A stretch of DNA of 64,000 bases from Segetibacter sp. 3557_3 (GTDB lineage Bacteria; Bacteroidota; Bacteroidia; Chitinophagales; Chitinophagaceae), in assembly GCF_004354985.1 (NCBI RefSeq), contig NZ_SMSK01000004.1, positions 186,001-250,000 on the forward strand, given 5' to 3'. Within the stretch, counting starts at the first letter, position 1. Each line of letters starts with the position of its first letter. This document shows, piece by piece, positions 45,391-54,599 of the stretch. The notes below the pieces were generated by a model. It searched no databases. It was given only the letters and a program-made list of their open reading frames with translations, and had not been told where the DNA came from. Position numbers and translations under genes: made by a program.

Positions 45391-46812
45391 ATGAAATCTA
45401 TTGTCCTGGTATTACTTACCTTTTTCTATTTAAAATTAAGTGGACAAAGTAAAATTTACTTTCAAAACAAAACTGGCAGGCCTATAATGATTCAAAAGAG
45501 AACCATCTTAGAAGTTGGCTCATATCCTTATACATTAGATACGAATGCACATGAGTTTCAAAACATACCTATGGAGGACGTAGGCCCGATGATTTTGGGG
45601 GTTGTCGTTGTTCCGCCTCAGGGTCCATATGGCTCACCCGATGGAGTCTACTTCTTGTTCAAGCCTAATGATACTTTACTCATCAATCTGAACAGGCAAA
45701 ATAAGCCGCTCATTACCCATATCAGCTCATCAACTAGAACTAATGAACTGTCTTTTGCCCAGAAACACCACGACTTCGTAGCTACCACACCGTTATATGC
45801 TCTATATGGACAAAGTAACAATGCTCAACTATTCAAACAACTTTGGAGAAGTGCCGTTTTAAAAAGGAGGGATTACATATTAGATAGCCTTTATTGGCCT
45901 TATATAAATACGGCTGAAACCTTTTGCGTCAACAATTCAATAGACCCCATGATTGGGCGTCTATTTAAGAGCTTTTACCTTGGGAGCATGATTTCGGATA
46001 AGTTGTTTGGGGGTCGTAAGATCGATCCCACCTTGCAATCACAACTGGTTAAATTTTACCAGGACTCTCTCATAACATGGAGTGGTATGATGAATTGCAT
46101 CGAGTGCGGGAATATACCAAGCTTCAATTTAGGTTTAAAAGAGGTCTTTAGGCTTCGCTTTCGCAATTTGAAAGTATATCCATTCATAGACACAATATCA
46201 TTTTTGACCAGGGGATATGCTCGGGATTTTCTTTTGTCCAGCTTTGTCGTTGACAAAATGGAAGGACTTAAGCAGCCTGACAAGTTATTGGCTTATTATT
46301 ATTCCCTCTGCAAAGATCCAATCTACAATCAAAAAGTAAAGAACAACTATATGTTGCGAAAAGGCGATGTGAGTTTGAAAGGGAGTGATATAGCGGTTTT
46401 AATGAAAGCAAATAAGTCCCAAATTGGCTTTAATCAGTTAGTCTCAAGTCTGAAAGGAAAAGTAGTATATGTTGATTTTTGGGCAAGCTGGTGTAAGCCA
46501 TGTATAGAAGAAATGCGATTTTCTCATGCCCTGAAAGAAAGGTTGGCAAAGCAAAACATAGTGATGCTCTACATATCAGTAGACACGGATTTTAGTAGTT
46601 GGGTACAAGCAAGAGAAAAGTATAAGGTTAATGGCGAATATAGTGTAATACTTGTCAATCCTGAAAAGAGTGGGTTAACTAAGATGATAAATTTGGGACC
46701 AATTCCCAGGTATGTAATCCTAAACAAAATGGGAAAGATTGTTCGTTTCGATGCCACTCGACCTTCTGATGAAACCACTTACAACACGTTAATGCAAATG
46801 TCTAACGAATAG
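45391..46812 (+). CDS. TlpA-like thioredoxin-fold lipo/periplasmic protein
   Basis: 473 residues from ATG 45391 (the ATG at 45385 adds two). Signal peptide MKSIVLVLLTFFYLKLSGQ. A long N-terminal domain (about 20-340, unrecognised, mostly helical after residue 120) is of the kind often seen before redox domains in Bacteroidota. The C-terminal TlpA/AhpC-type thioredoxin domain (about 345-470) has the redox pair in FWASWCKPC and the cis-Pro loop in GPIPRYVIL. It is probably a periplasmic disulfide reductase. A small hydrophobic peptide gene follows. Confidence 0.9.
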   Translation: MKSIVLVLLTFFYLKLSGQSKIYFQNKTGRPIMIQKRTILEVGSYPYTLDTNAHEFQNIPMEDVGPMILGVVVVPPQGPYGSPDGVYFLFKPNDTLLINLNRQNKPLITHISSSTRTNELSFAQKHHDFVATTPLYALYGQSNNAQLFKQLWRSAVLKRRDYILDSLYWPYINTAETFCVNNSIDPMIGRLFKSFYLGSMISDKLFGGRKIDPTLQSQLVKFYQDSLITWSGMMNCIECGNIPSFNLGLKEVFRLRFRNLKVYPFIDTISFLTRGYARDFLLSSFVVDKMEGLKQPDKLLAYYYSLCKDPIYNQKVKNNYMLRKGDVSLKGSDIAVLMKANKSQIGFNQLVSSLKGKVVYVDFWASWCKPCIEEMRFSHALKERLAKQNIVMLYISVDTDFSSWVQAREKYKVNGEYSVILVNPEKSGLTKMINLGPIPRYVILNKMGKIVRFDATRPSDETTYNTLMQMSNE

Positions 46813-46871
46813 TGAACTGTTTACCACAGACTTAATGTTTTTCAAACATCGTCAAGTTTCAAACTAAAAGC

Positions 46872-46976
46872 ATGACTTTACTCATTGGGATGCCGGGCAT
46901 TTTTGAATGGATAATGATTATGGTTCTTGCTTTGGTGGTATATGGTGTTTACAGATTGATTAAAACATCTATTTAA
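46872..46976 (+). CDS. Small single-span membrane peptide
   Basis: A 34-codon frame (MTLLIGMPGIFEWIMIMVL...) encoding one hydrophobic helix (about residues 9-28) ending in a basic tail (YRLIKTS). It begins 60 bases after the thioredoxin gene. The general shape resembles tiny Bacteroidota membrane peptides, but nothing confirms expression. No ribosome-binding site stands out. Confidence 0.35.
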   Translation: MTLLIGMPGIFEWIMIMVLALVVYGVYRLIKTSI

Positions 46977-47112
46977 ATCATAGTGCTAAAAAATATGCTT
47001 CTTAGAAGCATTGTTTTTGCTTCTACGCAAACAATCAACATCAGTATATTCATTTCTTTAAGTTTAAGGAAGTTGCTATGATAGTTAACGTCTTGGTGTG
47101 GCAGTGGAAGAC

Positions 47113-47236
47113 GGCTTACGACAGTGTGTTCATGCAATGCTGGCAGGACATTCCTTTACTACTTAACTCTATAAGGCTCCAGTTATGTGTGAGTTGTGGT
47201 AGCACAAATCCCACAACTTCATCTAGACTTTAAGCT
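47113..47236 (+). repeat. Eroded attC-like site (type A left arm)
   Basis: GGCTTACGACAGTGTGTTCA then TGCAATGCTGGCAGGAC is a clear type-A left half. The right half (CCCACAACTTCATCTAGAC) looks type C. A possible GTT core lies at 47266 (GTTGCGTA). Mixed and partly degraded. Confidence 0.65.
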
Positions 47237-47285
47237 TGTTTGTAATGCGATCCCCCAAATTTAACGTTGCGTAATTTGATACTGG

Positions 47286-48158
47286 ATGAAGACCATCAGA
47301 TTTGATAAAACCCAGTGTGGCGTGGAAGTTTTACTGCGTGTCGGTTTAGGCGATGAGGTTAAGGAAGCCTACTTAGATACGGATGTCTACAAGACCGACT
47401 ACTTTGAAATCTTATTTTTTAGAACGGCCAGTGGCTACCTTGTATTAAACCATCGAAAGATCACCATTTCAAGCAACACCATAGTTTTTATTTCACCTTT
47501 TCAAAAACGCCGATGGAAATTAAGTCCTCACCAGTTTGACTTTACCTTTCTCATCTTCCAGGAAGACTTTCTCAACGACTTCTTTTCAGATAAGTTATTC
47601 ACTTTCCGCTTATTATTCTTCTACCAGTTAGATATTTCGCTTAATATGGCGGTGACAGATGAGGATATTCAAAGGGCTTGCAGCATTCTTACTGAAATTA
47701 GCATCGAACTAAAGCAAACAAAACTGGACAGTGAGCATATTATCCGATCATTACTTTACTATTTACTGCTTAAGCTTAACCGGAACTATGCTTTAACAAA
47801 CAAGCTGCCGTTGGAAAAACCAGAGAACAATTATGCCTATGAGTTTAAGAAGCTAATGGAGTTGCATATCAACCAGAAGCAACGGGTAAGTGAATATGCA
47901 TCACTTTTAGGCATTAGCAGAATAACGTTGAATAAAGCTGTTCAAGCTCAGTTTGGCGCTACAGCCAGCCATTTGCTAAAGCAACGTCTGCTCTTTGAAA
48001 TTAAAAACTTTCTTCTGCATTCTCAATTCACTGTTGCTGAAATAGCTAACAAACTCAACTTTTCCGAACCCAACCACCTGCTGCGGTTATTTAAAACACA
48101 AACCGGGCAGACGACTGCCGGGTTTCTGGCTAATTATCAAAATGGTAGCATTCAGTAA
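47286..48158 (+). CDS. AraC-family transcriptional regulator
   Basis: A 290-residue regulator. The N-terminal cupin-like part (about 1-150) has FRTASGYLVLNHRKITISSNTIVFISPFQKRRW. The C-terminal AraC double HTH (about 190-285) has VSEYASLLGISRITLNKAVQAQFG and VAEIANKLNFSEPNHLLRLFKTQTGQT. Its stop is 74 bases before the MBL-fold gene, which it may regulate. The pairing (AraC plus small metabolic enzyme) mirrors the SDR/AraC cassette at 28.4 kb. Confidence 0.9.
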   Translation: MKTIRFDKTQCGVEVLLRVGLGDEVKEAYLDTDVYKTDYFEILFFRTASGYLVLNHRKITISSNTIVFISPFQKRRWKLSPHQFDFTFLIFQEDFLNDFFSDKLFTFRLLFFYQLDISLNMAVTDEDIQRACSILTEISIELKQTKLDSEHIIRSLLYYLLLKLNRNYALTNKLPLEKPENNYAYEFKKLMELHINQKQRVSEYASLLGISRITLNKAVQAQFGATASHLLKQRLLFEIKNFLLHSQFTVAEIANKLNFSEPNHLLRLFKTQTGQTTAGFLANYQNGSIQ

Positions 48159-48232
48159 TGCTTTGGTAGGCACTAAACAGTCTTGCACTTCGACCTTTGC
48201 CTTCATCTTATTAACGTAACAATTGAAAAACT

Positions 48233-49003
48233 ATGGCAACAAGTGCAAGCATTCAGTTCATCAGAAATGCCACATTAATTCTCCACTACAACGGAAGAAA
48301 AATATTGGTAGACCCTATGTTCTCTCCCAAGGGGACGTTTGACCCAATTGCAGGAAAAGAACGTAACCCTATGGTAGAGTTGCCTATTTCTGTTGAAGAA
48401 ATCATTAGAGACATTGACTCGGTGTTAGTGACACATACCCATCCCGACCATTTTGATCCAGTGGCGATGGAAGCATTAGACAAGTCTATCAGACTTTTTA
48501 ATCAGCCAGCGGATAAAGATTACTTCAGCAACGCAAATTTCACCAATGCTGAAACGATAACCGATAACATTGTTTGGGATGGTATTACAATCTATAGGAC
48601 TGGTGGTGAGCACGGCAGCGGTAAGGTTTTACAGCTGATGGGTACTGTTTCCGGCTTTGTACTGAATGCGAAAGACCAGCCGACCATTTACATTGTAGGG
48701 GACAGCGTTTGGATTAACGAAGTAGAGGAGTCAATACAGCATTTTAAACCAGATTATATTGTTACCAATTCAGGTGGGGCAGAAATGCCAGGCTTCGTAG
48801 GAACACTCATCATATTGAACGAAGAGCAAACAGTGACTTTAGTTTAAGCTAGTGGCAATGCCAAAGTATTAGCAACACACATGGGGGCGCTGGACCATTG
48901 CCTTACCACAAGAACTTCATTACGGAGAACAGCAGACGAAGCGAAAATTGCATCAGATAAGTTACTAATACCTGGAGACGGCGAAAAAATTACGCTAAAT
49001 TGA
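48233..49003 (+). pseudogene. MBL-fold metal-dependent hydrolase with in-frame stop
   Basis: Residues 1-204 are a YycJ/UlaG-like metallo-beta-lactamase-fold hydrolase: IRNATLILHYNGRKILVDPMF, THTHPDHFDP (zinc ligands), RTGGEHGSG, VGDSVW and YIVTNSGGAE. At 48845-48847 a TAA interrupts the protein. The frame beyond continues as the normal family C-terminus (ASGNAKVLATHMGALDHCLT...) to TGA 49003, including a conserved HMGALDHC motif. A single AAA to TAA change explains it. The truncated protein lacks the last metal-site loop, so activity is doubtful. Confidence 0.85.
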
Positions 49004-49262
49004 CGGACGCACTAGACACAACATTGCATTACTAAAATCCCGGCTGATAAACAATCATTCGGCATTTTGTTCTTTATTCAACATCTTCTAACTTACGCAA
49101 GCAAACGGGAAGCCAGTTCCGGCTGTTCGGCAATGCCTGAACGTAGGTAGCGATTTTAAATTCAAAGTGTGACACCGAAACAAACAGAGCGGCTTCGCAC
49201 GAGGATTTTTAACACTAGAAGGACACTTGCCGGTGAAAAGCGCAAGTTTGGATGTCATGACG

Positions 49263-49755
49263 ACAGCCGGGGCTTCGTTACCTGCCGACTAAGGACTTTG
49301 TTCAGCTTAAGGACTACAAAGGTGGACTGACCTACCTCCGATGGTTCAGCAAGAATTTTCCTGATGATATCGGTTTACCCGACTTTTTTCTTGAGTGGAC
49401 AATTATTTTGTTCAAGTGTGGCAAGCGCAAAGAAGCAGTTACCAAAGCCTTTAGAACGTTTTGCGCCAACACGTACCTGTTTGACAAAGTTTTCGGCAGA
49501 CCCATCACGCAAGTTGACAAATGGGAAAGCTCCAGCCTGGAAGGGCCTGACAACACAGCATATTTGGAGTACTCAAGTGGACAAGCTGAGCTTGCCGATT
49601 TTAGTGAATGGCTGAATAACCTTATTGCCACAGACGACTTCAAGAGCCGTTGTGACAAATACATTGACATTCACAGGCGGCTCAAGACGGAAAGTCATCG
49701 TGAGATACGCCATTACCTCATCATGCAGGCAAAACAGCTGGAAGAAACATTGTGA
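49263..49755 (+). pseudogene. 5'-truncated hypothetical protein
   Basis: An open frame begins after a stop at about 49260 (PTKDFVQLKDYKGGLTYLRW...), but the first ATG is at 49408 (MFKCGKRKEAVTKAFRTF). Coding-like sequence upstream of that ATG suggests the true start is lost. The readable protein is helical, with ADFSEWLNNLIATDDF and a basic C-terminal helix. No family recognised. If translated from 49408 it would be 115 residues. Confidence 0.5.
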
Positions 49756-49916
49756 CGAACAAAATACTACCAATATCGGTTTTGTGCTATGGCCATGGGA
49801 CAAACAAGGTCGCAACTACATACCTTCCTATTTTTCATTCAGCTATAAGTTGCAATGAAACTTGTCTTTATTTTATCATTTTTCAAACGTAGTGTCATTT
49901 CTATCAACAACAATAC

Positions 49917-50384
49917 ATGAGTACAATGGAGCCATTAATTTCGTTACCGGGTGAGGGAGAAAAAATAGCGGCAAATGGAATAGAAATTTTCCTGAAAGCC
50001 AAATTGCAGCAGACCAATGGGCATTGGTCGATGATAGAATACCTGCTGCCTCCTTTTCTTCCCGGCCCGCCGCCGCATTACCACAAAAAAACACAAGAAA
50101 TGTTTTACGTTCTTGAGGGAACGCTCCAATTTGTTCTGGATGGAAAAACAATTGACGCTCCTTCCGGCACTTTGGTCGTCGTTCCCGAAGGCTCGGTACA
50201 TACGTTTAAAAACATTGCTACTGATAAGGTTAAGTTCCAGGTTTGGTTCAGTCCTGGCGGACTGGAGCAATATTTTCTTGATGTTCAGGAATTAATCAAC
50301 AATGAACCTTCCTGGCCGCCTGCTGATATGGGCAAGTTGTTTTCTTTGATGGCCCAGCATGATACTTATCCAGCCGATCAATAA
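49917..50384 (+). CDS. Cupin-domain protein
   Basis: A 155-residue small cupin. Motif 1 is PGPPPHYHKKTQEMFYVLEG (metal-binding His and Glu residues). The middle strand is DGKTIDAPSGTLVVVPEGSVHTF, with motif 2 (PEGSVHTFKN). It could be a metal-dependent dioxygenase, isomerase or simple binding protein. There is no signal peptide, so it is cytoplasmic. The C-terminal extension (SWPPADMGKLFSLMAQHDTYP) is usual for this group in Bacteroidota. A possible short attC-like site follows within about 20 bases. Confidence 0.9.
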   Translation: MSTMEPLISLPGEGEKIAANGIEIFLKAKLQQTNGHWSMIEYLLPPFLPGPPPHYHKKTQEMFYVLEGTLQFVLDGKTIDAPSGTLVVVPEGSVHTFKNIATDKVKFQVWFSPGGLEQYFLDVQELINNEPSWPPADMGKLFSLMAQHDTYPADQ

Positions 50385-50404
50385 CAAAAGAGTTGCTTAA
50401 ACTT

Positions 50405-50466
50405 AGTGCACAAACCAGGCTTGCCGATTGGGATTCACCAGCCTACGCCAAGCCCGATCGTTAGGC
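50405..50466 (+). repeat. Possible short attC-like site
   Basis: GTGCACAAACCAGGCTTGCC faces CAGCCTACGCCAAGCCCGAT followed by a GTTAGGCC core. About 62 bp, closer in size to classical short attC sites. The pairing is imperfect, so this is tentative. Confidence 0.4.
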
Positions 50467-50524
50467 CATGTTTCTTCAACGTCAATACATGAGAAAGCAT
50501 AAACTAGCATAGGGCTTCTTGAAA

Positions 50525-50806
50525 ATGGAGACCGAGTCAGCATACTTAATAGTATTTCATGTAATCTGCACTGTTATTTTCCTGGTCTTTCTGTTCACGC
50601 TTAGGAGATTGCGGAAGCCAGAAACCGGTATGATTATACTTTTCGTAGTATACATGACTTCGCTAATTTTTACGCTTTTGAGCGTTTCTCTTGCCAGGGA
50701 GGCGCTTGCCTTTGTTTTATTTTGTGTTTACTTAGGAATCATAATGATAGTATTAGGGTTAATTACGTTAATCGTCCAGGTCTGCTCAAAAAGAACCATC
50801 GCTTAA
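50525..50806 (+). CDS. Small membrane protein, stop codon in site core
   Basis: A 93-residue membrane protein from ATG 50525 (a TTG at 50519 would add two residues). It has three hydrophobic spans (about 6-24, 34-54 and 62-85), a basic loop RRLRKPE after the first, and a basic C-terminus. No family recognised. The stop TAA (50804-50806) belongs to the core ATCGCTTAAC of the following attC-like site, as in several cassettes of the main array. Confidence 0.65.
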   Translation: METESAYLIVFHVICTVIFLVFLFTLRRLRKPETGMIILFVVYMTSLIFTLLSVSLAREALAFVLFCVYLGIIMIVLGLITLIVQVCSKRTIA

Positions 50807-50936
50807 CAGTGTGTTCATGCAACTCTGGCTAAAATATTGCCTAAACTTTTGATCTTTGTCGAACAGCAGTCGTGTGCAAGCTTAACTAACACGGAAACCA
50901 GCACAGCGTGACAGCATGAACACATTAAGGTATGCT
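50797..50936 (+). repeat. attC-like site, eroded (type A)
   Basis: 140 bp. Core ATCGCTTAAC, left arm TGTTCATGCAACTCTGG, right arm CCAGCACAGCGTGACAGCATGAACAC (with an insertion), closing core GGTATGC where GTTATGC is expected. Confidence 0.75.
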
Positions 50937-51000
50937 TACAAAAAAAGAGACCTTTTAAGCAATCATCGTCTTTGATTCGATCACTATTAAACCAATTGAC

Positions 51001-51726
51001 ATGATTAACTATGGTCTTTTAGGTTTGCTTATGGGACTTTCTTCATGCGGCATATATCGTCAAAATGTGGTTAATGCTCCTTTACTGCAACAGAAAGGCC
51101 ATACCCAAATCAGCGGTCATAACAGTTTTAGCGGACTGGAGGTACAAGCGGCTTATGCACTCACCAAAAAACTTGCGGTTTTGGCTAACTACGGTGATAT
51201 GGGCACTAAAATAGAAAATAGCAATAATAATTACTTCAATAAGCATTCGTTTAAAGAATTCGGGGCCGGCCTTTATCAAAAAAGAGAAACAGGTAGGATA
51301 CGGGAAGCGTTTCTTATGGTCGGAAAAGGAACATCTGAACGTACCAGAATAAGGCCAGATAGTACAGGTAAATCACTGTCCGGGAAAGCCAGCTATAACC
51401 GCTTTGCTCTTCAGGCAGACTTTGGGAATACAAAAAAGAAACTTGAACATGCCTTATCTCCTCGATTATTAGGTGTGCACTATTCTAACATCGTTGATAA
51501 CACAAGATCTGACTATAAAGACTTAAGTAATTTTCATATCTATGCAGAAGGAGCTGTAACTCTCCGCTATAATCTTCTTAATTTTCTACAGATTACAGGG
51601 CAGTTTTGTGCAACACTTCCGCTAATACGATCAGGAGGAGGATATAACTACTATTATGATTTTTCTCCGTTTAATTTAGGTATAGGTTTACTCTTCAACA
51701 TAAACTTATCTAAACCAGTAAATTAA
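51001..51726 (+). CDS. Outer-membrane-type lipoprotein, beta-barrel-like
   Basis: A 241-residue protein with a lipobox-type N-terminus (GLLGLLMGLSSCGIY, Cys at 16). The mature region has repeated beta strands with alternating polarity (GLEVQAAYALTKKLAVLANYGD, FGAGLYQKR, NRFALQADFGN, FHIYAEGAVTLRYNLLNFLQ) and ends FNLGIGLLFNINL. This looks like a small outer-membrane barrel or lipid-anchored surface protein; the family name is uncertain. A degraded attC-like site follows the stop within 20 bases, so it was probably a cassette. Confidence 0.75.
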   Translation: MINYGLLGLLMGLSSCGIYRQNVVNAPLLQQKGHTQISGHNSFSGLEVQAAYALTKKLAVLANYGDMGTKIENSNNNYFNKHSFKEFGAGLYQKRETGRIREAFLMVGKGTSERTRIRPDSTGKSLSGKASYNRFALQADFGNTKKKLEHALSPRLLGVHYSNIVDNTRSDYKDLSNFHIYAEGAVTLRYNLLNFLQITGQFCATLPLIRSGGGYNYYYDFSPFNLGIGLLFNINLSKPVN

Positions 51727-51744
51727 AAGGGATCTGTACAATGA

Positions 51745-51800
51745 CATCAGCTAACAGTGTTTATAAAATCGTAGCTGGGGCAGGAAAGCAGCTCACCGGC
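51745..51800 (+). repeat. Left half of an eroded attC-like site
   Basis: CATCAGCTAACAGTGTTTATAAAATCGTAGCTGGG-like left core and arm (type A/C mixture). No right arm could be found before the next site at 51974. Confidence 0.55.
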
Positions 51801-51973
51801 TTCCGGAAAATTTAAGATAACTTTTCTAACATTGACTGATCTCGTATCTGGGGATTTCGAATCCGGCTTGTACATGACTACTTCGGAATAGACTAGTTAA
51901 TCTTCTGGATGATGAAGACAATCTTTCTACTGACCTTATCGCCGGATGGAACAATCTTCGATGATTGACCAAC

Positions 51974-52101
51974 TGCCCATAACAGTGTTCATGCAATGCT
52001 GGCCGAAGAACCTCCGCTGAACTGTTTATCCGACTAACGATGTTTGCAAACCTGGTTAACACAGATGCCGGCATCACATAAACCCTTCAACCCTTGCGGT
52101 C
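51974..52101 (+). repeat. Eroded attC-like site (type A)
   Basis: About 128 bp. Core GCCCATAAC, left arm GTTCATGCAATGCTGGCCG, right arm TGCCGGCATCACATAAACC, closing core eroded to CCTTGCGGTC. Confidence 0.75.
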
Positions 52102-52144
52102 AGCATAGAAGAAGACAAACAATCAACAAATTACAGGTAATCTA

Positions 52145-52459
52145 TTGGAAAATATCTTTTGGATAGGATATAGTAATGATGAAAGACCCGTTGCAATTGA
52201 TAAGATTCGGCATGTGGTTTCCAGATACGGGGACATTGTCGATTTTCATATCTTTTCAGATATTTCCTTAAGTATGACTATAGAAATCGAGGAATACAAA
52301 ATTGATTGCTTTTATGACGAACTAACACAAATCATAGGAGTTCAGAAGTCGGCATATCTGAAATCCAATCCTAAAAAGGAAAGAACTATTTATCTTAATA
52401 TCACTTTCGCCAAAGGCACAGGAAACCTGGAAATTGGAGTACCTTCTGTTCCAGGTTGA
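52145..52459 (+). CDS. Small hypothetical protein with TTG start
   Basis: A 104-residue soluble protein beginning at TTG 52145 (MENIFWIGYSNDERPVAI); no in-frame ATG lies near. Ferredoxin-like pattern: strand FWIGYS, helix IDKIRHVVSRY, strands VDFHIFSDISLSMTIEI, helix DCFYDELTQIIG, strand TIYLNITFAKG. Family not recognised. It sits between two eroded attC-like sites, 44 bases after the first. Confidence 0.65.
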   Translation: MENIFWIGYSNDERPVAIDKIRHVVSRYGDIVDFHIFSDISLSMTIEIEEYKIDCFYDELTQIIGVQKSAYLKSNPKKERTIYLNITFAKGTGNLEIGVPSVPG

Positions 52460-52571
52460 CGATTAATGAACATGGAAGTAAGATATGACTTACACCATAG
52501 TCTAAAAACATCACTTTCACAGCTTGGAAAAGCCATTTAAGAACAGGTGAAATGAACAACAAGAGAGTGCC

Positions 52572-52700
52572 CAACTGCTAAGATCGGTTTGGAAATATGG
52601 CGGGTAAAGTGTTATTATGAATTTATGTACAAGGCTTAACGTAGTATTCTTAAACTTCAGTCGCGGAAGTCCGCCACACGCCAGGTCTTATCTTTGTACC
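52572..52700 (+). repeat. Eroded attC-like site (type B)
   Basis: Core CAACTGCTAAG, left arm ATCGGTTTGGAAATATGGCGG, right arm CCGCCACACGCCAGGTC. No GTT core remains. Confidence 0.6.
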
Positions 52701-52794
52701 CCACCTCTAACGATACCACATTCGTAGCTCACTGCAGCCTTCTATGAACGCTCAGAGAATTTTGATAACCTGCCTTCGGTGCGGGAATGTTTTC

Positions 52795-53727
52795 TCAGGC
52801 GCTAATTTCAAGCTTATATCCTTTGCCGCGTATGACGACAATCCTGATGTTCGGATCAAATTCCAGCTTTTTTCTAAGTTTTGAAATGAACATGTCCAGG
52901 CTGCGCCCTACGATCACACCATCATCTTCCCATATCTCTTTTTGGAGCCGGGCGCGCTCTATAGCCTCGTTCGGAGAGGCCGCGAAAATGCGGAGTACAC
53001 GGGTTTCAGTTCTGGTCAGGTCTATGCTCTCCCCATTTATCATGAGTTTACGACTCTCCGTGTCGAACGCCATCGACCCTAAAGTGAATACGCTTGTAGA
53101 CGCCTGCGAGAACGGGGTAGGATGATCCTCGGGTGCATCAGACTGATTTCCGGGAACAACACCAGGGGGTTTAGGAGACCGCAAAAGAATAAATCCAATC
53201 AAAGCTAAAGCTGCAAGCCCGCCCAAAAGATATCCATTCTTTGCTGTAATCATTCCTTTAGGGCCGAATTTGAGATTAATCATGTAACACCCTACGGGCT
53301 GCCTTCTTCCTATACAGGCTACAATATTATCTTTCTTGTTTTTTGATATAGCAAAGCCATAGGCTATACTATGATTGGCACAGTTAACTACGTTGACCAC
53401 ATAATCGCTCCCGAGCGGGTCTTTGGCTAACAAACGCTTCGTGGTATTCACCAGGGCTTCGGGTTGAAAAGTAAATGCATTCTCAAAACTGATCTGGTAT
53501 TCATTTTCGGCGATTTTTTTTACTGGCAGTACCCGCGACGTACTGTCGCCCGACTGAAGGAGTATTTCATGTCCGATCCGGCGAAGCAAAATTTCCCTTC
53601 TGGCAAAGTTAAAGTCATCATTACCCGTCATGCTGAAAGCCACGCCGATTATGGAGATAAACAATAGCATGAACAATCCGCCCAGGTGTTTTCGTTTGTC
53701 TGCCCACACATTTCTTCTAACAAGCAT
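52795..53727 (-). CDS. Membrane-anchored OmpR-type winged-helix regulator
   Basis: A 310-residue protein with an unusual layout: a hydrophobic span near the N-terminus (about 16-33), a periplasmic-type domain (about 35-165, with conserved Cys residues), a second span (about 167-184, YLLGGLAALALIGFILL), a proline-rich linker, then a C-terminal Trans_reg_C winged helix (about 217-308: FDTESRKLMINGESIDLTRTETRVLRIFAASPNE...GRSLDMFISKLRKKL...IVVIRGKGYKL). There is no receiver domain. This resembles ToxR/CadC-like one-component regulators in reverse order, with DNA binding at the C-terminus. The gene is common in Bacteroidota; the target may be the divergent gene at 53903. Confidence 0.88.
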   Translation of the reverse strand: MLVRRNVWADKRKHLGGLFMLLFISIIGVAFSMTGNDDFNFARREILLRRIGHEILLQSGDSTSRVLPVKKIAENEYQISFENAFTFQPEALVNTTKRLLAKDPLGSDYVVNVVNCANHSIAYGFAISKNKKDNIVACIGRRQPVGCYMINLKFGPKGMITAKNGYLLGGLAALALIGFILLRSPKPPGVVPGNQSDAPEDHPTPFSQASTSVFTLGSMAFDTESRKLMINGESIDLTRTETRVLRIFAASPNEAIERARLQKEIWEDDGVIVGRSLDMFISKLRKKLEFDPNIRIVVIRGKGYKLEISA

Positions 53728-53902
53728 GCTATCAAGAGTTTATTTACAAAGTTTACACTATTAATTACAATCCAGGTTCCTCCGTCTGAACACCATCAGC
53801 GTATTTTTATGGCCCAACTTCAAGGAGACGGGTAAGATGGCTGCTTTAAACGGGTTTGATCCAGTAAGAAATTAGTCTTTGTTAATTAAAACTACAAAAT
53901 AT

Positions 53903-54445
53903 ATGAAAACAGTTTTTTATGCGCTGATCCTGCCGCTGGTTGTGGTAAGCGGACTGGTATTTGCCAATCGCGAAATCAAAGATAAAATGGCTGAAAAACC
54001 AATACCAAAGCCACTCTCTGCTGCTGAAAGGGAGGCCGCAATGAAACAATGGGAGGCTACACCTGATGGTATAAAGTTTAAACAATGGGAAGTGTCTCCC
54101 GCAGGTAAGAAAGTGTATGCCGCTGAAGCCAAAATCAGGAAGCAGATAAGTGCTTTTACCAATATGGAGGCTGTTGTAACCAATCTTTCTCTTCCACCGG
54201 GCTCACGATTAGGTTTTGGCGTGATGGTCAGGATTAATGGTGAGGACTATATTCTCAGTTTTGGGTCGGGTAATAACAGTGACTTTCGGAAATTGCAAAC
54301 CCTGAAAGTGGCCGACAAAATAATTCTAAGGAGTCATAATGTATCGCATGCGCCCAAGTATGCATATCCAATACTAGCAGGCGACTACGTAGAACGAGAT
54401 GGTAAAATAATTTATAAGCGTGCTCCTCGTAAAGGCGGCTGCTGA
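53903..54445 (+). CDS. Exported hypothetical protein
   Basis: A 180-residue exported protein from ATG 53903 (MKTVFYALILPLVVVSGLVFA signal; the upstream TTG at 53879 adds 8 residues). A helical segment with two related halves (AAMKQWEATPDGIKFKQWEVSPAGKKVYAAE) is followed by a beta domain (MEAVVTNLSLPPGSRLGFGVMVRINGEDYILSFG...). The C-terminus is YKRAPRKGGC. No family recognised. It is divergent from the membrane-anchored regulator, 175 bases apart, which suggests it is the regulated target. Confidence 0.7.
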   Translation: MKTVFYALILPLVVVSGLVFANREIKDKMAEKPIPKPLSAAEREAAMKQWEATPDGIKFKQWEVSPAGKKVYAAEAKIRKQISAFTNMEAVVTNLSLPPGSRLGFGVMVRINGEDYILSFGSGNNSDFRKLQTLKVADKIILRSHNVSHAPKYAYPILAGDYVERDGKIIYKRAPRKGGC

Positions 54446-54599
54446 GCGAAGTTGTCGAAAGACCGTTGCGGAATTTAAAGGTAAAAAGAGCCAGAAATGA
54501 CTTTTCTGGAAACTTCCGCGGTGAAACTTTCCTCGTTAACTTACCCGATAGCAGAAGATAGATGAAAAAACCAGCAAGGTTATTTCACCTGTACTTGTT

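Noticed and set aside
51847-51870. GGATTTCGAATCCGG-like string suggesting a tRNA T-loop.
   Set aside because: No acceptor stem or anticodon arm can be built around it.
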